Part shown: positions 24,540 to 32,817 of the stretch, one piece after another
Layout of the letters: the number at the start of each line of letters is the position of its first letter
Numbering within the stretch: the stretch's first letter is position 1
Assembly: GCA_022796195.1 (NCBI GenBank)
Contig: JAAWIE010000006.1
Coordinates: 1 to 57,027 of the forward strand
Source: Lawsonibacter sp.
Lineage (GTDB): Bacteria; Bacillota; Clostridia; Oscillospirales; Oscillospiraceae
Direction: 5' to 3'
Length of the DNA: 57,027 nucleotides
Made by a program: the position numbers and the translations under genes
Notes under the pieces: generated by a model
What the model was told of the DNA's origin: nothing
Databases searched by the model: none
What the model saw: the letters and a program-made list of their open reading frames with translations, nothing else

Positions 24540-25055
24540 TCAGCAGGGCAGGGGGAGCCAAGACCCCACAGCGGCCAGGTCCCGGAAGAGCAGTCCCGCC
24601 GGGGGATAGAGGGTAAACCAGCCAATGAGCAGCGCCAGGGCCAAGACAGCAAGGATAGGCAGTACCCATTTTATTCCCTTGAACGGCCCGGAGAACCGGG
24701 TGGACAGCCAGAAGCCCAGCGTCATCACCAGGGCGTAGATGGCAATATCCACCCACATGGCCTCGCCGCCCAGTGCGATGTGGTACAGCCAGCCCAATGC
24801 CAACATCAGCACACACATCAAAGGCAGGACCAGAAGCCAGGGGCGCATTCCGCCGGGCCGGTCCCGATTAAGAACCAGCGCGGCGCCCAGGAGAGGCCAA
24901 AACACCAGCTTCACATGTTCCCACAGGCTTTCGTTCGCCGGAGAGAACAGGGCGGTGACGGCGTTCGGCCACCAACCATAGAGGAAATGGAGGACACAGC
25001 CTGCCAACAGGGCGGCGGTCCAGGTTACAAACAGCTGCCGCTTAGGATAGAACAC
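24540..25055 (-). CDS. DUF6512-like membrane protein
   Basis: A 171-residue protein with five or six hydrophobic helices spanning nearly the whole length; a conserved-looking ANESLWEHVKL segment lies between helices 1 and 2. It resembles DUF6512 proteins of Clostridia, whose function is unknown. A GTG at 25064 touches the AAGGAG ribosome site, while the GTG at 25055 is 8 bases away, so the latter was chosen. It is separated from the phosphopantetheinyl transferase gene by 127 bases containing that gene's own promoter. Confidence 0.72.
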   Translation of the reverse strand: MFYPKRQLFVTWTAALLAGCVLHFLYGWWPNAVTALFSPANESLWEHVKLVFWPLLGAALVLNRDRPGGMRPWLLVLPLMCVLMLALGWLYHIALGGEAMWVDIAIYALVMTLGFWLSTRFSGPFKGIKWVLPILAVLALALLIGWFTLYPPAGLLFRDLAAVGSWLPLPC

Positions 25056-25166
25056 TTCTCTCACTCCTTCCAGTACAACCTATGCGGAACAGGCCGGTTT
25101 CATTCAAAACCGCATATTTTTTCCCCAGCGTGGAATACTGAAGTAAAATCGGAAGGAGCGAAAAAT

Positions 25167-25604
25167 ATGACCAATCAGGACTATGGCAAGCTGGTCAATG
25201 AGAAATCGAAGCCCTCTCCTATGGGAAAAAACATGGTGTGGGCCTTTCTTGTGGGTGGGGCCATCTGTACGCTGGGGCAGGGCTTACTGAACCTATTTCA
25301 GAATTATGGCCTGGATAAAGAGAAAGCCGGAACGGCGGTGTCTGTCACATTGATTTTTGCCGCCGCATTGCTCACCGGTCTGGGCGTTTTTGATAAACTG
25401 GCCAAGCGTGCAGGGGCAGGTACGCTGGTGCCAATCACCGGTTTTGCCAACGCCATGGTGTCCCCGGCGCTGGAGTTCAAAAGCGAGGGCTTGATTACCG
25501 GTACAGCGGCCAAGCTCTTCACTGTGGCTGGACCGGTCTTGGTCTTCGGTATCAGCGCCAGCGTCATCTATGGCCTTATTTTATGTCTGCTCAAGGCATT
25601 TTAA
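25167..25604 (+). CDS. spoVAC: Stage V sporulation protein AC (dipicolinate channel component)
   Basis: A 145-residue membrane protein with three to four helices that matches SpoVAC, part of the SpoVA complex moving Ca-dipicolinate into the forespore and out on germination. The N-terminal KPSPMGKNMVWAFLVGGAIC and the FANAMVSPALEFKSEGLI-type segments are typical. ATG at 25167 has GGAAGGAG 8 bases upstream. SpoVAC is normally followed by spoVAD and spoVAEB; here it is alone, ending at a terminator. No forespore (sigma-G/F) promoter could be recognised with confidence. Confidence 0.82.
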   Translation: MTNQDYGKLVNEKSKPSPMGKNMVWAFLVGGAICTLGQGLLNLFQNYGLDKEKAGTAVSVTLIFAAALLTGLGVFDKLAKRAGAGTLVPITGFANAMVSPALEFKSEGLITGTAAKLFTVAGPVLVFGISASVIYGLILCLLKAF

Positions 25605-25650
25605 TACTTCCAACGAGTGGACTGATTCACAGGCTGGATGAGCAAAAAAG

Positions 25651-25690
25651 CAGGACTGCGGCCCTTTTCCGCCGCAGTCCTGCACTTTCT
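25651..25690. terminator. Bidirectional terminator between spoVAC and the glycan operon
   Basis: A 12-bp perfect stem (25651-25662 with 25671-25682). The minus-strand reading continues into CTTTTTTG; the plus-strand reading into CACTTTCTTTC. Confidence 0.88.
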
Positions 25691-25724
25691 TTCTCCTTGA
25701 GCTCACTCCGGCCCCCATGTCGAA

Positions 25725-25790
25725 TCAACGCTGGATGCGTCCGGAACCGTCGCCGCCGGCCAGTTTCTCCACTTCAGCCACGGTGACCAT
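25725..25790 (-). CDS. Possible 21-residue peptide at the end of the glycan operon
   Basis: An ATG at 25790 lies 8 bases after a strong AAGGAGG, 19 bases downstream of the GH88 stop, and opens a 21-codon frame beginning MVTVAEVEKLAGG, closed by TGA before the operon terminator. The clear ribosome site is the main support. It could be a small protein or the remnant of a longer deleted gene; no family can be assigned. Confidence 0.4.
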   Translation of the reverse strand: MVTVAEVEKLAGGDGSGRIQR

Positions 25791-25809
25791 GTTGTAGTCC
25801 TCCTTTAGT

Positions 25810-26907
25810 TCAGTACCAGTAATCACAGCTGCCGTAAAGCAGACGGAACAGAGCCTCTATATAGTAATAATCTCCCCAAATCGTACATTCGTCCACACCC
25901 CGGTTGTCGGGCTTGGAGTATACTCCGTGGAGCAGAAGACCGTCGGCCTGGGGCAGGTTCCAAGTGGTGTACCCCTTCGCTAAGGCCAGGATAGTCCGGT
26001 TCAAAGCGGCCTCATAGGCCATCCGCCGGGGATGGGTCAGGGGCAGGTGCTTGAGCAGTTCCAAAATCCCGCAGCAGACGATGGCGGCGGCGGAACTGTC
26101 CCGGGGCTCACTGCCCTGGGTAAAGTGCAGGTCCCAATAGCACACCCCGTCTTCGGGCAGACGCTCCAGATAGTAGTCCAACAGCTTGCAGGAGGTATCC
26201 AAAAAGCTCCGGTCGCCGGTGTGCCGGTAACTCAGGGCAAAGCCGTACACCCCCCACGCCTGTCCTCGGGCCCAGCAGGAACTGTCGCTATAGCCTTGAG
26301 CGGTCCGGCCAAAGCGAGGTTCGCCGGTGTCCACATCCATATAAAATGTGTGGTAGGTGGTACTGTCCGGACGAACCAGATGCTTTTGCGCCTGTTTGGC
26401 GTGGCAGTAGGCCATCTCCCAAAAGCTGCGGTCTCCGGTCAGGCGTGCAGCCTGATACAGCAAAGGCAGATTAAGCAGACAATCAATAATCATGCGGCCC
26501 CGGTTTTGGGGGTCGCCCAAATTCCCCCACGCCTGGATAATTCCCGCCTGGGGGAAGTACCGGCTGCGCAGTGCCTGAGCCGCTTTGAGAAAACACGCCT
26601 CCGCCCTGGGATCCTTTTGGAGCAGCACCGCAGGGTAGCAGGACAGAGAGTAGAGAAAACCCAGGTCGTGGGTATCCAAAGAGCCGGGGGCCTCCACCCG
26701 CTCATAGAAGCTCTCCAAGTGTTTTTGCAGGATGGGCCGATAAACGGGGTCCCCGGTGTGTTCATAGAGCAGCCAGAGCATACCGGAGAAAAAGGAAGTA
26801 GTCCATTCAAAATTCTCATACTCAGCGGGATAAACCAGCCCTTCGGTATTGGCGGCGGGAAAGCAATCCGGAAACCGGGGCATCATAGCCGCAATTTTTT
26901 CTGACAA
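25810..26907 (-). CDS. Unsaturated glucuronyl hydrolase, GH88
   Basis: Removes the 4,5-unsaturated uronic acid left at the non-reducing end when lyases cut hyaluronan, chondroitin or similar polymers. The 365-residue open frame aligns along its length with Bacillus UGL: Asp81 in THDLGFLY and Asp142 in IIDCLLNLPLL correspond to the catalytic Asp88 and Asp149, and SSCWARGQAWGVYGF and SSAAAIVCCGILE are conserved. No signal peptide, so it acts on imported oligosaccharides. The frame can only begin at a TTG with no good ribosome site; an ATG at 26972 with AAGGAGG upstream reads into the same region one base out of frame, suggesting a frameshift at 26906-26909. Last main gene of the ABC-GH112 operon. 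Confidence 0.88.
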   Translation of the reverse strand: MSEKIAAMMPRFPDCFPAANTEGLVYPAEYENFEWTTSFFSGMLWLLYEHTGDPVYRPILQKHLESFYERVEAPGSLDTHDLGFLYSLSCYPAVLLQKDPRAEACFLKAAQALRSRYFPQAGIIQAWGNLGDPQNRGRMIIDCLLNLPLLYQAARLTGDRSFWEMAYCHAKQAQKHLVRPDSTTYHTFYMDVDTGEPRFGRTAQGYSDSSCWARGQAWGVYGFALSYRHTGDRSFLDTSCKLLDYYLERLPEDGVCYWDLHFTQGSEPRDSSAAAIVCCGILELLKHLPLTHPRRMAYEAALNRTILALAKGYTTWNLPQADGLLLHGVYSKPDNRGVDECTIWGDYYYIEALFRLLYGSCDYWY

Positions 26908-26972
26908 AAGGTCAGTTCTTGTTGGAGAAACGCGGTCGAAACGGTCTCATTCTGAGAAGGCTGCTGTGTCAT
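26905..26972 (-). other. Probable true N-terminus of the GH88 gene, out of frame by one base
   Basis: The ATG at 26972 follows AAGGAGG (11 bases) and reads MTQQPSQNETVSTAFLQQEL, then TF; adding one T to the T4 run (plus-strand 26906-26909) would fuse it to the GH88 frame. The fused helix supplies the seven or so N-terminal residues that the TTG start lacks relative to Bacillus UGL. Confidence 0.6.
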
Positions 26973-27014
26973 GGCGGAGTTTTCCTCCTTATTTCGCGGT
27001 TTTATTGGGCTTGC

Positions 27015-27044
27015 GTCCGGCGGGCCCTTTTGGGACCCGCCGAC
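27015..27044. repeat. Stem-loop between GH112 and GH88 genes
   Basis: An imperfect GC-rich inverted repeat (27015-27027 with 27032-27044) sits in the 83-base gap. On the operon's strand no T run follows, so it may protect or process the mRNA rather than terminate it. Confidence 0.6.
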
Positions 27045-27055
27045 GGTTGTTTATT

Positions 27056-29218
27056 TTAGATCTCGTACCAGCGAATCTCGTTGGCAGTAAGCTCCAGCTG
27101 GAAGCTGGAACCGTCGCCCCGGTGGACCGTGGTGGACTGGGGCTCATAGGTGTTGTTCACCACGCAGAATTTTCCATTTTTTACATAGGCGTGAACGTCC
27201 ACATTGTAGTTAGAGGACAGCCACAGATTCAGCTCGTCCTCACTGTGGGCAGACCACAGCACGGCCCGGTGGAGCAGGCGGCTGTTTGCAAAGGAGTAGG
27301 GCAGGCCGGAGATATACACGCCGCGTCCCTTTCCGAAGGCGTTGACGGCAAGCTGGACCTCTTTATCCCGCTGAACCAGAACCTGGGCCCCTTCCAGCGC
27401 ATAGATGCCTTTCTTCCCCTCGCCAAAGTCGATGCTCTCGCCGCAGTCGGCCAGAATAAAGTGGTCGGGATGTTCGCTCCAGTTGTATTTGTCATAATTC
27501 AGAGTAAGGCCCGTCTCTTTCTCCACGCCCAGCACCCCGGCCAGCTGGAGATAGCGGCCCTGATACTGGTGCCCGGAGGGCTCACCCACGCCGATAAAGC
27601 CTCCGCCGTTGAAGACGAATCTCTTCACCGTGGCGGCAACCTCCGGGTCCTCCCATATGGCCCCGCCGGTGTGGGCGGTGTCGCCGTCGCCCACGTTGAT
27701 CAGCACGTCCACCCCTTCCAGGATGGCGGGGTCAGCCTTGACATCGTCGAAACTGATAAACCTCACATCGTACGGGGCCCCGGACAGGGCCTCAATCACC
27801 CCGGCATAGGAGTAGTTCTGCTTCTGATACAGGGCGTGGTGAACCATGTGGCAGCCCCAGGACCGGGCCTTGCCCCAGCTATTGAGGACGGCTACCGTCT
27901 TTACACAGTAGGGCGTAGTACCCTTGATGTTCTCATACAGCTCCCGGAACTCGCCGCAAACGCTCTCCACATAGTCGATAAACTCGGGGAACTGGCAGGC
28001 CAGTTTCAGATAGCCGCCGTAGCCAATGCGGTCGATGGGTTTTCTCAAAATGGCCCGGCGGGCGGTGACCCAGTTCTCCTTGGCCTCCCGGACGGGGTCG
28101 CCCCCCTCATGGAAGGTGTCGGGGAAAAAGTAGGGCAGGAACCGGCCCTCGGTGTACTTCACACCGGGGATGTCGGAGATGAGCCGCAGGGTAGAGCCGT
28201 TGCCCACACTGCCGACCACCGCGTCCAGGCCGATGGACTTAAATTCCTCCATATAAGGCTCCGTGCCAATCCAGTGGTCGCCCAGGAACATCATGGCCTC
28301 CTTGCCCAGTTCGTGGGTGATGTCCACCATCTCTTTGGCCAGCGCGGCTACCTCCCGGCGTTGGAAGGCCATAAAGTCTTTAAACTCCTTGGAGGGGGTC
28401 CGATATTGGTTGTTGTAATACCCCTGGTCAATGATAAATTCAGGGCGGAACTTGTAGCCCACTTCTTTCTCGAACTGCTCCAGAATGTAGGGCGAGACCG
28501 AGGCGGAATAGCCAAACCAGTCTACATACTTCTCCCGCTTCAGCTCATCAAAGACCAGTGTAAACTGGTGGAAGAAGGTGGTATACCGGATCACATTCAC
28601 ATAGGGGTGCTCTGCAATAAACTTCCGCAGACGCTCCATGGTGAATGCCCTGGTTTTGGGCTGGCGGACATCAAAAGTAATCTGGTGTTCAAAATCCTTC
28701 CAGTCGTTGGTGACGGCGTTGTACATGTGGACCGGGTCCCAAATCAGGTAGGCCAAAAAGCTGACGGTGTAGTCGTGGAACTCCACCGGGGTTTCGATTA
28801 CCACCTTGCCGTCCTCATACCGCCAGCCGGCGGGGTCCAGCGGCTGGCCCGTGGTGCGGTCCATCACTTCCCACCAGCGTTTGATGTCGTCTCGGGTGTT
28901 GACCTCCATCAGTTCGCCGCTGATCCCCTGCATCAGGGGGATAGACAGCGGACCGCCTGGCGCGGTGTGAAAACCGGTCATAATATAGCACTGCTGAACC
29001 TCATCCGGATTGGCCTTGGCCCAGGCATTGTCTTTCCGGGTGGTGTAATAGGTGGAGTAAACTTTGGCGTCCACGTCTTTCAGTTCCTCGGGATAGTCGG
29101 TGCCATCGCAGTCTCGGATGGCGTCCGCCCCCCAGAGTTTCAGCAGTTCCAGGGTTTCGGGCACTACATCCACATCGGTGGGAATGGTAACCCGGCCTTT
29201 GCTGTGTTCCTTCTTCAT
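27056..29218 (-). CDS. 1,3-beta-galactosyl-N-acetylhexosamine phosphorylase (GH112)
   Basis: Phosphorolyses galacto-N-biose and/or lacto-N-biose I, the core disaccharides of mucin O-glycans and human milk oligosaccharides, to galactose-1-phosphate and GalNAc or GlcNAc. The 720-residue length and the entire sequence fit GH112: an N-terminal TIM barrel with the proposed general-acid Asp at about 314 in FLGDHWIGTEP (Asp313 in the Bifidobacterium enzyme), a middle beta/alpha Rossmann-like domain (VDVLINVGDGDTAHTGG; FNGGGFIGVGEPSG), and a small C-terminal beta domain. It is cytoplasmic. It lies directly after the permease genes (gap 19 bases). Preference for GalNAc or GlcNAc cannot be decided here. 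No NahK or galactose-1-phosphate uridylyltransferase gene is in the window. Confidence 0.95.
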   Translation of the reverse strand: MKKEHSKGRVTIPTDVDVVPETLELLKLWGADAIRDCDGTDYPEELKDVDAKVYSTYYTTRKDNAWAKANPDEVQQCYIMTGFHTAPGGPLSIPLMQGISGELMEVNTRDDIKRWWEVMDRTTGQPLDPAGWRYEDGKVVIETPVEFHDYTVSFLAYLIWDPVHMYNAVTNDWKDFEHQITFDVRQPKTRAFTMERLRKFIAEHPYVNVIRYTTFFHQFTLVFDELKREKYVDWFGYSASVSPYILEQFEKEVGYKFRPEFIIDQGYYNNQYRTPSKEFKDFMAFQRREVAALAKEMVDITHELGKEAMMFLGDHWIGTEPYMEEFKSIGLDAVVGSVGNGSTLRLISDIPGVKYTEGRFLPYFFPDTFHEGGDPVREAKENWVTARRAILRKPIDRIGYGGYLKLACQFPEFIDYVESVCGEFRELYENIKGTTPYCVKTVAVLNSWGKARSWGCHMVHHALYQKQNYSYAGVIEALSGAPYDVRFISFDDVKADPAILEGVDVLINVGDGDTAHTGGAIWEDPEVAATVKRFVFNGGGFIGVGEPSGHQYQGRYLQLAGVLGVEKETGLTLNYDKYNWSEHPDHFILADCGESIDFGEGKKGIYALEGAQVLVQRDKEVQLAVNAFGKGRGVYISGLPYSFANSRLLHRAVLWSAHSEDELNLWLSSNYNVDVHAYVKNGKFCVVNNTYEPQSTTVHRGDGSSFQLELTANEIRWYEI

Positions 29219-29237
29219 AATGTTAACCTCCTGGTTC

Positions 29238-30083
29238 TCAGCCCTTGACGCCGCCGCCCGTCACGCCGGCAATAATCTTTTCCGACATGAAGATATACAG
29301 CAGGAAGGTGGGCAGGAATACGATAATAACCGCCGCAAACATGCCGCCGTAATTGCCGGTATACTTCATGGAGTTGATGATGTTCAGCAATCCTACGCCC
29401 ACAGGGGTCATGCTCTCGCTGCTGGTGAAGATCAGGGCCATAAAGAATTCATTCCATACGGACATAAAATTGAAAATGGTGACCGTCACAATCGCGGGCT
29501 GAACCAGAGGGAGCATGATTTTTAAAAAGGTGTTTGGGCCGCTGCATCCGTCCAGATAGGCGGCCTCCTCATAGGTGCGGGACAGGGTGGAAAAGAAGTC
29601 CAGCAGATAGATGGTGGTGTAGGGCACCCGAATCATGATGTACAGCAGAATCAGCAGAATCTGGCCCTTGATCCCCAGCTTGACCGCCATGGAGTAGATC
29701 GGCATGATCACCATAATAATGGGAACGCTCATAGCGATTACCAGCCCAATGCGCAGGGTTTTGCCCCCAGTGAATTCCCAGCGGGAGAGCACATAGGCGG
29801 CAGGGGCGGAGATGGCCAGCACGCCTACGCAGGAGATTATAGAGTACAGCAGAGAATTTTTAAAGAATATTGACACGTTTTGGGCCTTCCAGGCGGTGAT
29901 GTAGTTTTCCCAGTGGAAGCCGGAGGCAAATTTATAAATCTGGCCAGAGAAGATCTCCCGCGAGGTGGACAGGCTGGCACCTACAATCCAGCACAGCATA
30001 ACCGCTGTAAAGGCCACCCAGACCAGGACGATGAGATAACCGGGCAGGAGCCGCGCCTCTTTTTTCCAGTTGATTTTCGTCAT
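29238..30083 (-). CDS. Sugar ABC transporter permease (MalG/CUT1 type)
   Basis: A 281-residue membrane protein with six helices and the EAA loop that docks the ATPase (EEAAYLDGCSGPNTFLKIMLP, about residues 185-205), typical of the second CUT1 permease. With the partner permease (17-base gap) and the binding lipoprotein it forms a carbohydrate importer. No ATPase gene accompanies the set, as is common for Firmicute CUT1 systems served by a shared MsmX-like ATPase. Context implies import of lacto-N-biose/galacto-N-biose or GAG-derived disaccharides. Confidence 0.93.
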   Translation of the reverse strand: MTKINWKKEARLLPGYLIVLVWVAFTAVMLCWIVGASLSTSREIFSGQIYKFASGFHWENYITAWKAQNVSIFFKNSLLYSIISCVGVLAISAPAAYVLSRWEFTGGKTLRIGLVIAMSVPIIMVIMPIYSMAVKLGIKGQILLILLYIMIRVPYTTIYLLDFFSTLSRTYEEAAYLDGCSGPNTFLKIMLPLVQPAIVTVTIFNFMSVWNEFFMALIFTSSESMTPVGVGLLNIINSMKYTGNYGGMFAAVIIVFLPTFLLYIFMSEKIIAGVTGGGVKG

Positions 30084-30099
30084 ATCTCTTCCTCCTCCC

Positions 30100-30993
30100 T
30101 TAATATTCCAGGTCGCTCTTCTTAAACAGCCGCTCGGTAATGAGATACACCGCTATGATGATCAGCGTAAGCACCACACCCACCGCGGCGCCTGCCCCGG
30201 CGTCTCGGGTGGTGATACCCTTTCCGCCGAATACCATGTCGTATAGGTACACCACCGGCACAATGGTGGACTGTTCGGTGTCAATGGGGGAAAACATCTT
30301 GGTCCACAGGAAAAATGTTGTGGTGTTGATGCTCCAGAAGGTAATGGACGTTTTGATGACGCCCTTGAGCAGAGGCATCGTGATGTGGGTAAACTGGTGA
30401 ACCTTGCCTGCCCCGTCAATGGTGGCAGCCTCGTACAGGTCCCGGGGAATTCCTTCGATGCCGCTGATATAGATGAGCATGTAGTAGCCCACACTGCCGA
30501 AGATAAACGCGGCGGTCATCGCCCAGAACTTCATATCGGTACCCAGCCATTTGATTTTATCCCCGCCCAACAGTTTTACAACGGCGTTCAGCAAACCATA
30601 ATCATAGTTAAAGATGTATTGAATCCACATGGTAGCCAAGGCCACGGCGCTGATGATGTTAGGCATGTAGATCGCGGCCCGAAAGAACTTTTTGCCCCGG
30701 ATGCCGCTGGTGATGACGACGGCCATCAGCATGGACAGCGCCAGGGTAATCAGTCCGCCTACAAACCAGATCAGCAGCATGTTGTTCATGGAGGTGCGGA
30801 AGCTTTGACTGCTGAAAATCTTGTTGAAATTCCCCAGCCCATAGAAGGTCCAGTCCGACATACTTGCAGTGACGCTTTCCACCTGGAAAAAGCTCATCAA
30901 TACTGTGCGGCACACGGGATAGACGTACATGATAAGCAGCGTCAGCAGGGCGGGCAGGCAAAACCAGAAGATCATGGTCTTATTTTTTCTCAT
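30100..30993 (-). CDS. Sugar ABC transporter permease (MalF/CUT1 type)
   Basis: A 297-residue membrane protein with six helices and an EAA loop (YEAATIDGAGKVHQFTHITMP, about 205-225). It is the first-permease type of CUT1 importers and pairs with the downstream MalG-like gene. AAAGGAGAGCG lies before the ATG. It is separated from the upstream binding-protein gene by 77 bases that hold a strong stem-loop, so the permeases are probably made in lower amounts than the binding protein. Confidence 0.93.
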   Translation of the reverse strand: MRKNKTMIFWFCLPALLTLLIMYVYPVCRTVLMSFFQVESVTASMSDWTFYGLGNFNKIFSSQSFRTSMNNMLLIWFVGGLITLALSMLMAVVITSGIRGKKFFRAAIYMPNIISAVALATMWIQYIFNYDYGLLNAVVKLLGGDKIKWLGTDMKFWAMTAAFIFGSVGYYMLIYISGIEGIPRDLYEAATIDGAGKVHQFTHITMPLLKGVIKTSITFWSINTTTFFLWTKMFSPIDTEQSTIVPVVYLYDMVFGGKGITTRDAGAGAAVGVVLTLIIIAVYLITERLFKKSDLEY

Positions 30994-31023
30994 TTCTTCG
31001 CTCTCCTTTCCTGTTTTGGGTAT

Positions 31024-31061
31024 AAAAAGCAGGCGGCGCTTAGGGGCGCCGCCTGCTTTTT
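31024..31061 (-). terminator. Partial terminator between binding-protein and permease genes
   Basis: A perfect 15-bp stem (31024-31038 with 31047-31061) with an A-tract/T-tract pair at its base; the minus-strand reading ends in TTTTT. Inside an operon this acts as an attenuator. Confidence 0.82.
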
Positions 31062-31070
31062 CACGGGTTT

Positions 31071-32468
31071 TTAATACAGGGCGTCCAGAGCCTTGCAGAA
31101 GTCTGCTCCGGTGGCATACTTGCCTTCAAACAGCTCAATGCACATAGACTTGATGGCGTCCTTAACATCGGCGTTGGCGTGGATGCCGGCGCACCAGCTC
31201 ATGGGCTTCTCAGCAGCCAGCAGAGTTTCCACCGTGCCGGTAAGGGCGGCGGGAGCCTTGTTGCGGCTGTCAGCGGGGATCTGGGCAGCGGTATCGGCCA
31301 TCTTCTGGTCGAACTCGCCGGTGGTCAGGAACATGATGAAGTCAAACGCGGCCTGGGGGTTGGCGCTGTACTTGGTGATGGCCAGGGAGTTGGCCCCAGC
31401 ATAGGCGGAGGAATTATCCACACCGTTGTCCACAGCGGGATAGCCGAACAGGCCCCAGTTGACCTCAGTACCGGTCTGCATGTTCACCTCGGCAGTGACG
31501 TAGTTGGCGCAGACGATCATCGCAGCCTGCCCAAAACCAATTTTGTTCTCGCTGCTGGGGAACTCATCAGGAGCGCCGTCCACAAAGTAGCCGGCCTTCA
31601 TCAGGTCGATGATCTCCTGAGCAGCTACCACTGCGTCAGAATTGCTCCAGCCGCCGTTCATGTCCAGTTCCTCAATCTTCTCCTCGCCCAGGTGGCGGAC
31701 CAGCTGGTGATAGAAGGCGAAGTCACAGTAGGCGCTGTCCTGAGCGATGGGGCCTACGCCGGAATCCTTAAGCTTCTGGCAGGCGTCCAGGAACTCGGCC
31801 CAGGTCTTGGGCTCAGCTGCTACGCCGGCCTTGGAAAAAGCGTCCTTATCGTAGAAGATACCGCCGACCTGGGGCTGCTCCACGATGGAGTTGAGGTAAC
31901 CGGGAACGGAAATCTTTTCGATGTCCTCCGCGCTCTTGCCCTCTTTCTCAGCCTTTGCCTGTTCCGCCTTGGTGAGTGTATTGCCAACCCACGTAATAAC
32001 CTGATTGTTCAGGCAGGCATAGCTGTAGCTGTCATAGCTGGCGGCCTTGGCCATGTCGGTCAGGTCCAGCGTATAGTCCGTATAGACATTGGCGATGCGC
32101 TGATAGTCATCCTCGTAAATATCGAACTTCTCCTCGGCTTCCAGAGAGGCAGAGAGCACCTTGTTCACGTCGCGGCCCTTGAACTCGATGTTCACAGTGG
32201 CGCCGGTCTGTTCCTTAAATGCGGCGGCGGCCTCCTCGATCACGTTGGCCTGGGGCTCGCCGGAGGACCACATGGACCACATGGTCAGCTCCACGCCGTC
32301 GTACTGCTTATCGGCCGTGCCTTGGCTGGTGCCGCCGCTCTGGCTGGTGGAGTTGTTGGCAGGGGGATTGGGGCTGCTGGTAGAAGCGGGCGTGCCGCCG
32401 CACCCGGCCAGCAGGGACAGGGACAGCGTGGAAGCCAGCAGCAGGCTGAACGTCTTTTTCATTTTCAT
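31071..32468 (-). CDS. Carbohydrate ABC transporter substrate-binding lipoprotein
   Basis: A 465-residue family 1 extracellular solute-binding protein. The signal peptide ends in the lipobox LAGC (Cys23), followed by a Ser/Thr/Pro/Asn-rich linker and a two-lobed binding domain (ELTMWSMWSSGEPQ at the start, YAGANSLAITKYSANPQAAF in the second lobe). It captures the sugar for the MalFG-type permeases downstream. AGGAGG is 11 bases before the ATG at 32468. First gene of the operon, with its promoter and a 21-bp palindrome in the divergent region facing the AraC gene. Confidence 0.93.
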   Translation of the reverse strand: MKMKKTFSLLLASTLSLSLLAGCGGTPASTSSPNPPANNSTSQSGGTSQGTADKQYDGVELTMWSMWSSGEPQANVIEEAAAAFKEQTGATVNIEFKGRDVNKVLSASLEAEEKFDIYEDDYQRIANVYTDYTLDLTDMAKAASYDSYSYACLNNQVITWVGNTLTKAEQAKAEKEGKSAEDIEKISVPGYLNSIVEQPQVGGIFYDKDAFSKAGVAAEPKTWAEFLDACQKLKDSGVGPIAQDSAYCDFAFYHQLVRHLGEEKIEELDMNGGWSNSDAVVAAQEIIDLMKAGYFVDGAPDEFPSSENKIGFGQAAMIVCANYVTAEVNMQTGTEVNWGLFGYPAVDNGVDNSSAYAGANSLAITKYSANPQAAFDFIMFLTTGEFDQKMADTAAQIPADSRNKAPAALTGTVETLLAAEKPMSWCAGIHANADVKDAIKSMCIELFEGKYATGADFCKALDALY

Positions 32469-32536
32469 TTTCTAAAAACCTCCTGATAAAAATAGGAACT
32501 TTGCCTTCGACCATCTCTTCGGCCCTTTCGCATACA

Positions 32537-32542
32537 ATTATA
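32537..32542 (-). promoter_or_regulatory. -10 element of the glycan operon promoter
   Basis: TATAAT on the minus strand, about 70 bases before the binding-protein start. The -35 position (AGCTTT, 32560-32565) is far from consensus and lies inside the palindrome at 32546-32566, consistent with activator dependence. Confidence 0.65.
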
Positions 32543-32545
32543 TGA

Positions 32546-32566
32546 TAGCTTTCCCTCGGAAAGCTA
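32546..32566. promoter_or_regulatory. 21-bp palindrome covering the -35 of the glycan operon
   Basis: Nine-base perfect arms TAGCTTTCC and GGAAAGCTA flank CTC, just upstream of the -10. It could be an operator. The rest of the 349-base divergent region (32469-32817) shows no gene and no convincing sigma-A promoter for the AraC gene. Confidence 0.65.
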
Positions 32567-32817
32567 CCCGTTTTTTGCTCTCTTATTTAGATATCGTGCT
32601 TTTTCTTCTTGAGGGAATTGTCTAAAATAACGGATATTTTCACAGATGCTCTGGACATTTTTCCGATTCTCCGCCCAGCCGATTGGGCGGTGTGCCCAGG
32701 ATACTGGAATTTATGTTAAAATAGTTCGGAGTATTGCATAATCTCCTTTGCCGATGTATAATACAAGACAAGATTTTGCAGTTCGATTCTTTTATTAAAT
32801 TGCAAACGAAAGCGGGT

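Noticed and set aside
25080-25166. A forespore (sigma-G) promoter before spoVAC
   Set aside because: CATATTTT near 25113 and GAATACT near 25152 are suggestive, but no properly spaced -35 was found.
26849-29248. A 799-codon plus-strand frame opposite GH112 and GH88
   Set aside because: Antisense shadow of the GH112 gene in a GC-rich genome; no domain, start site or promoter.
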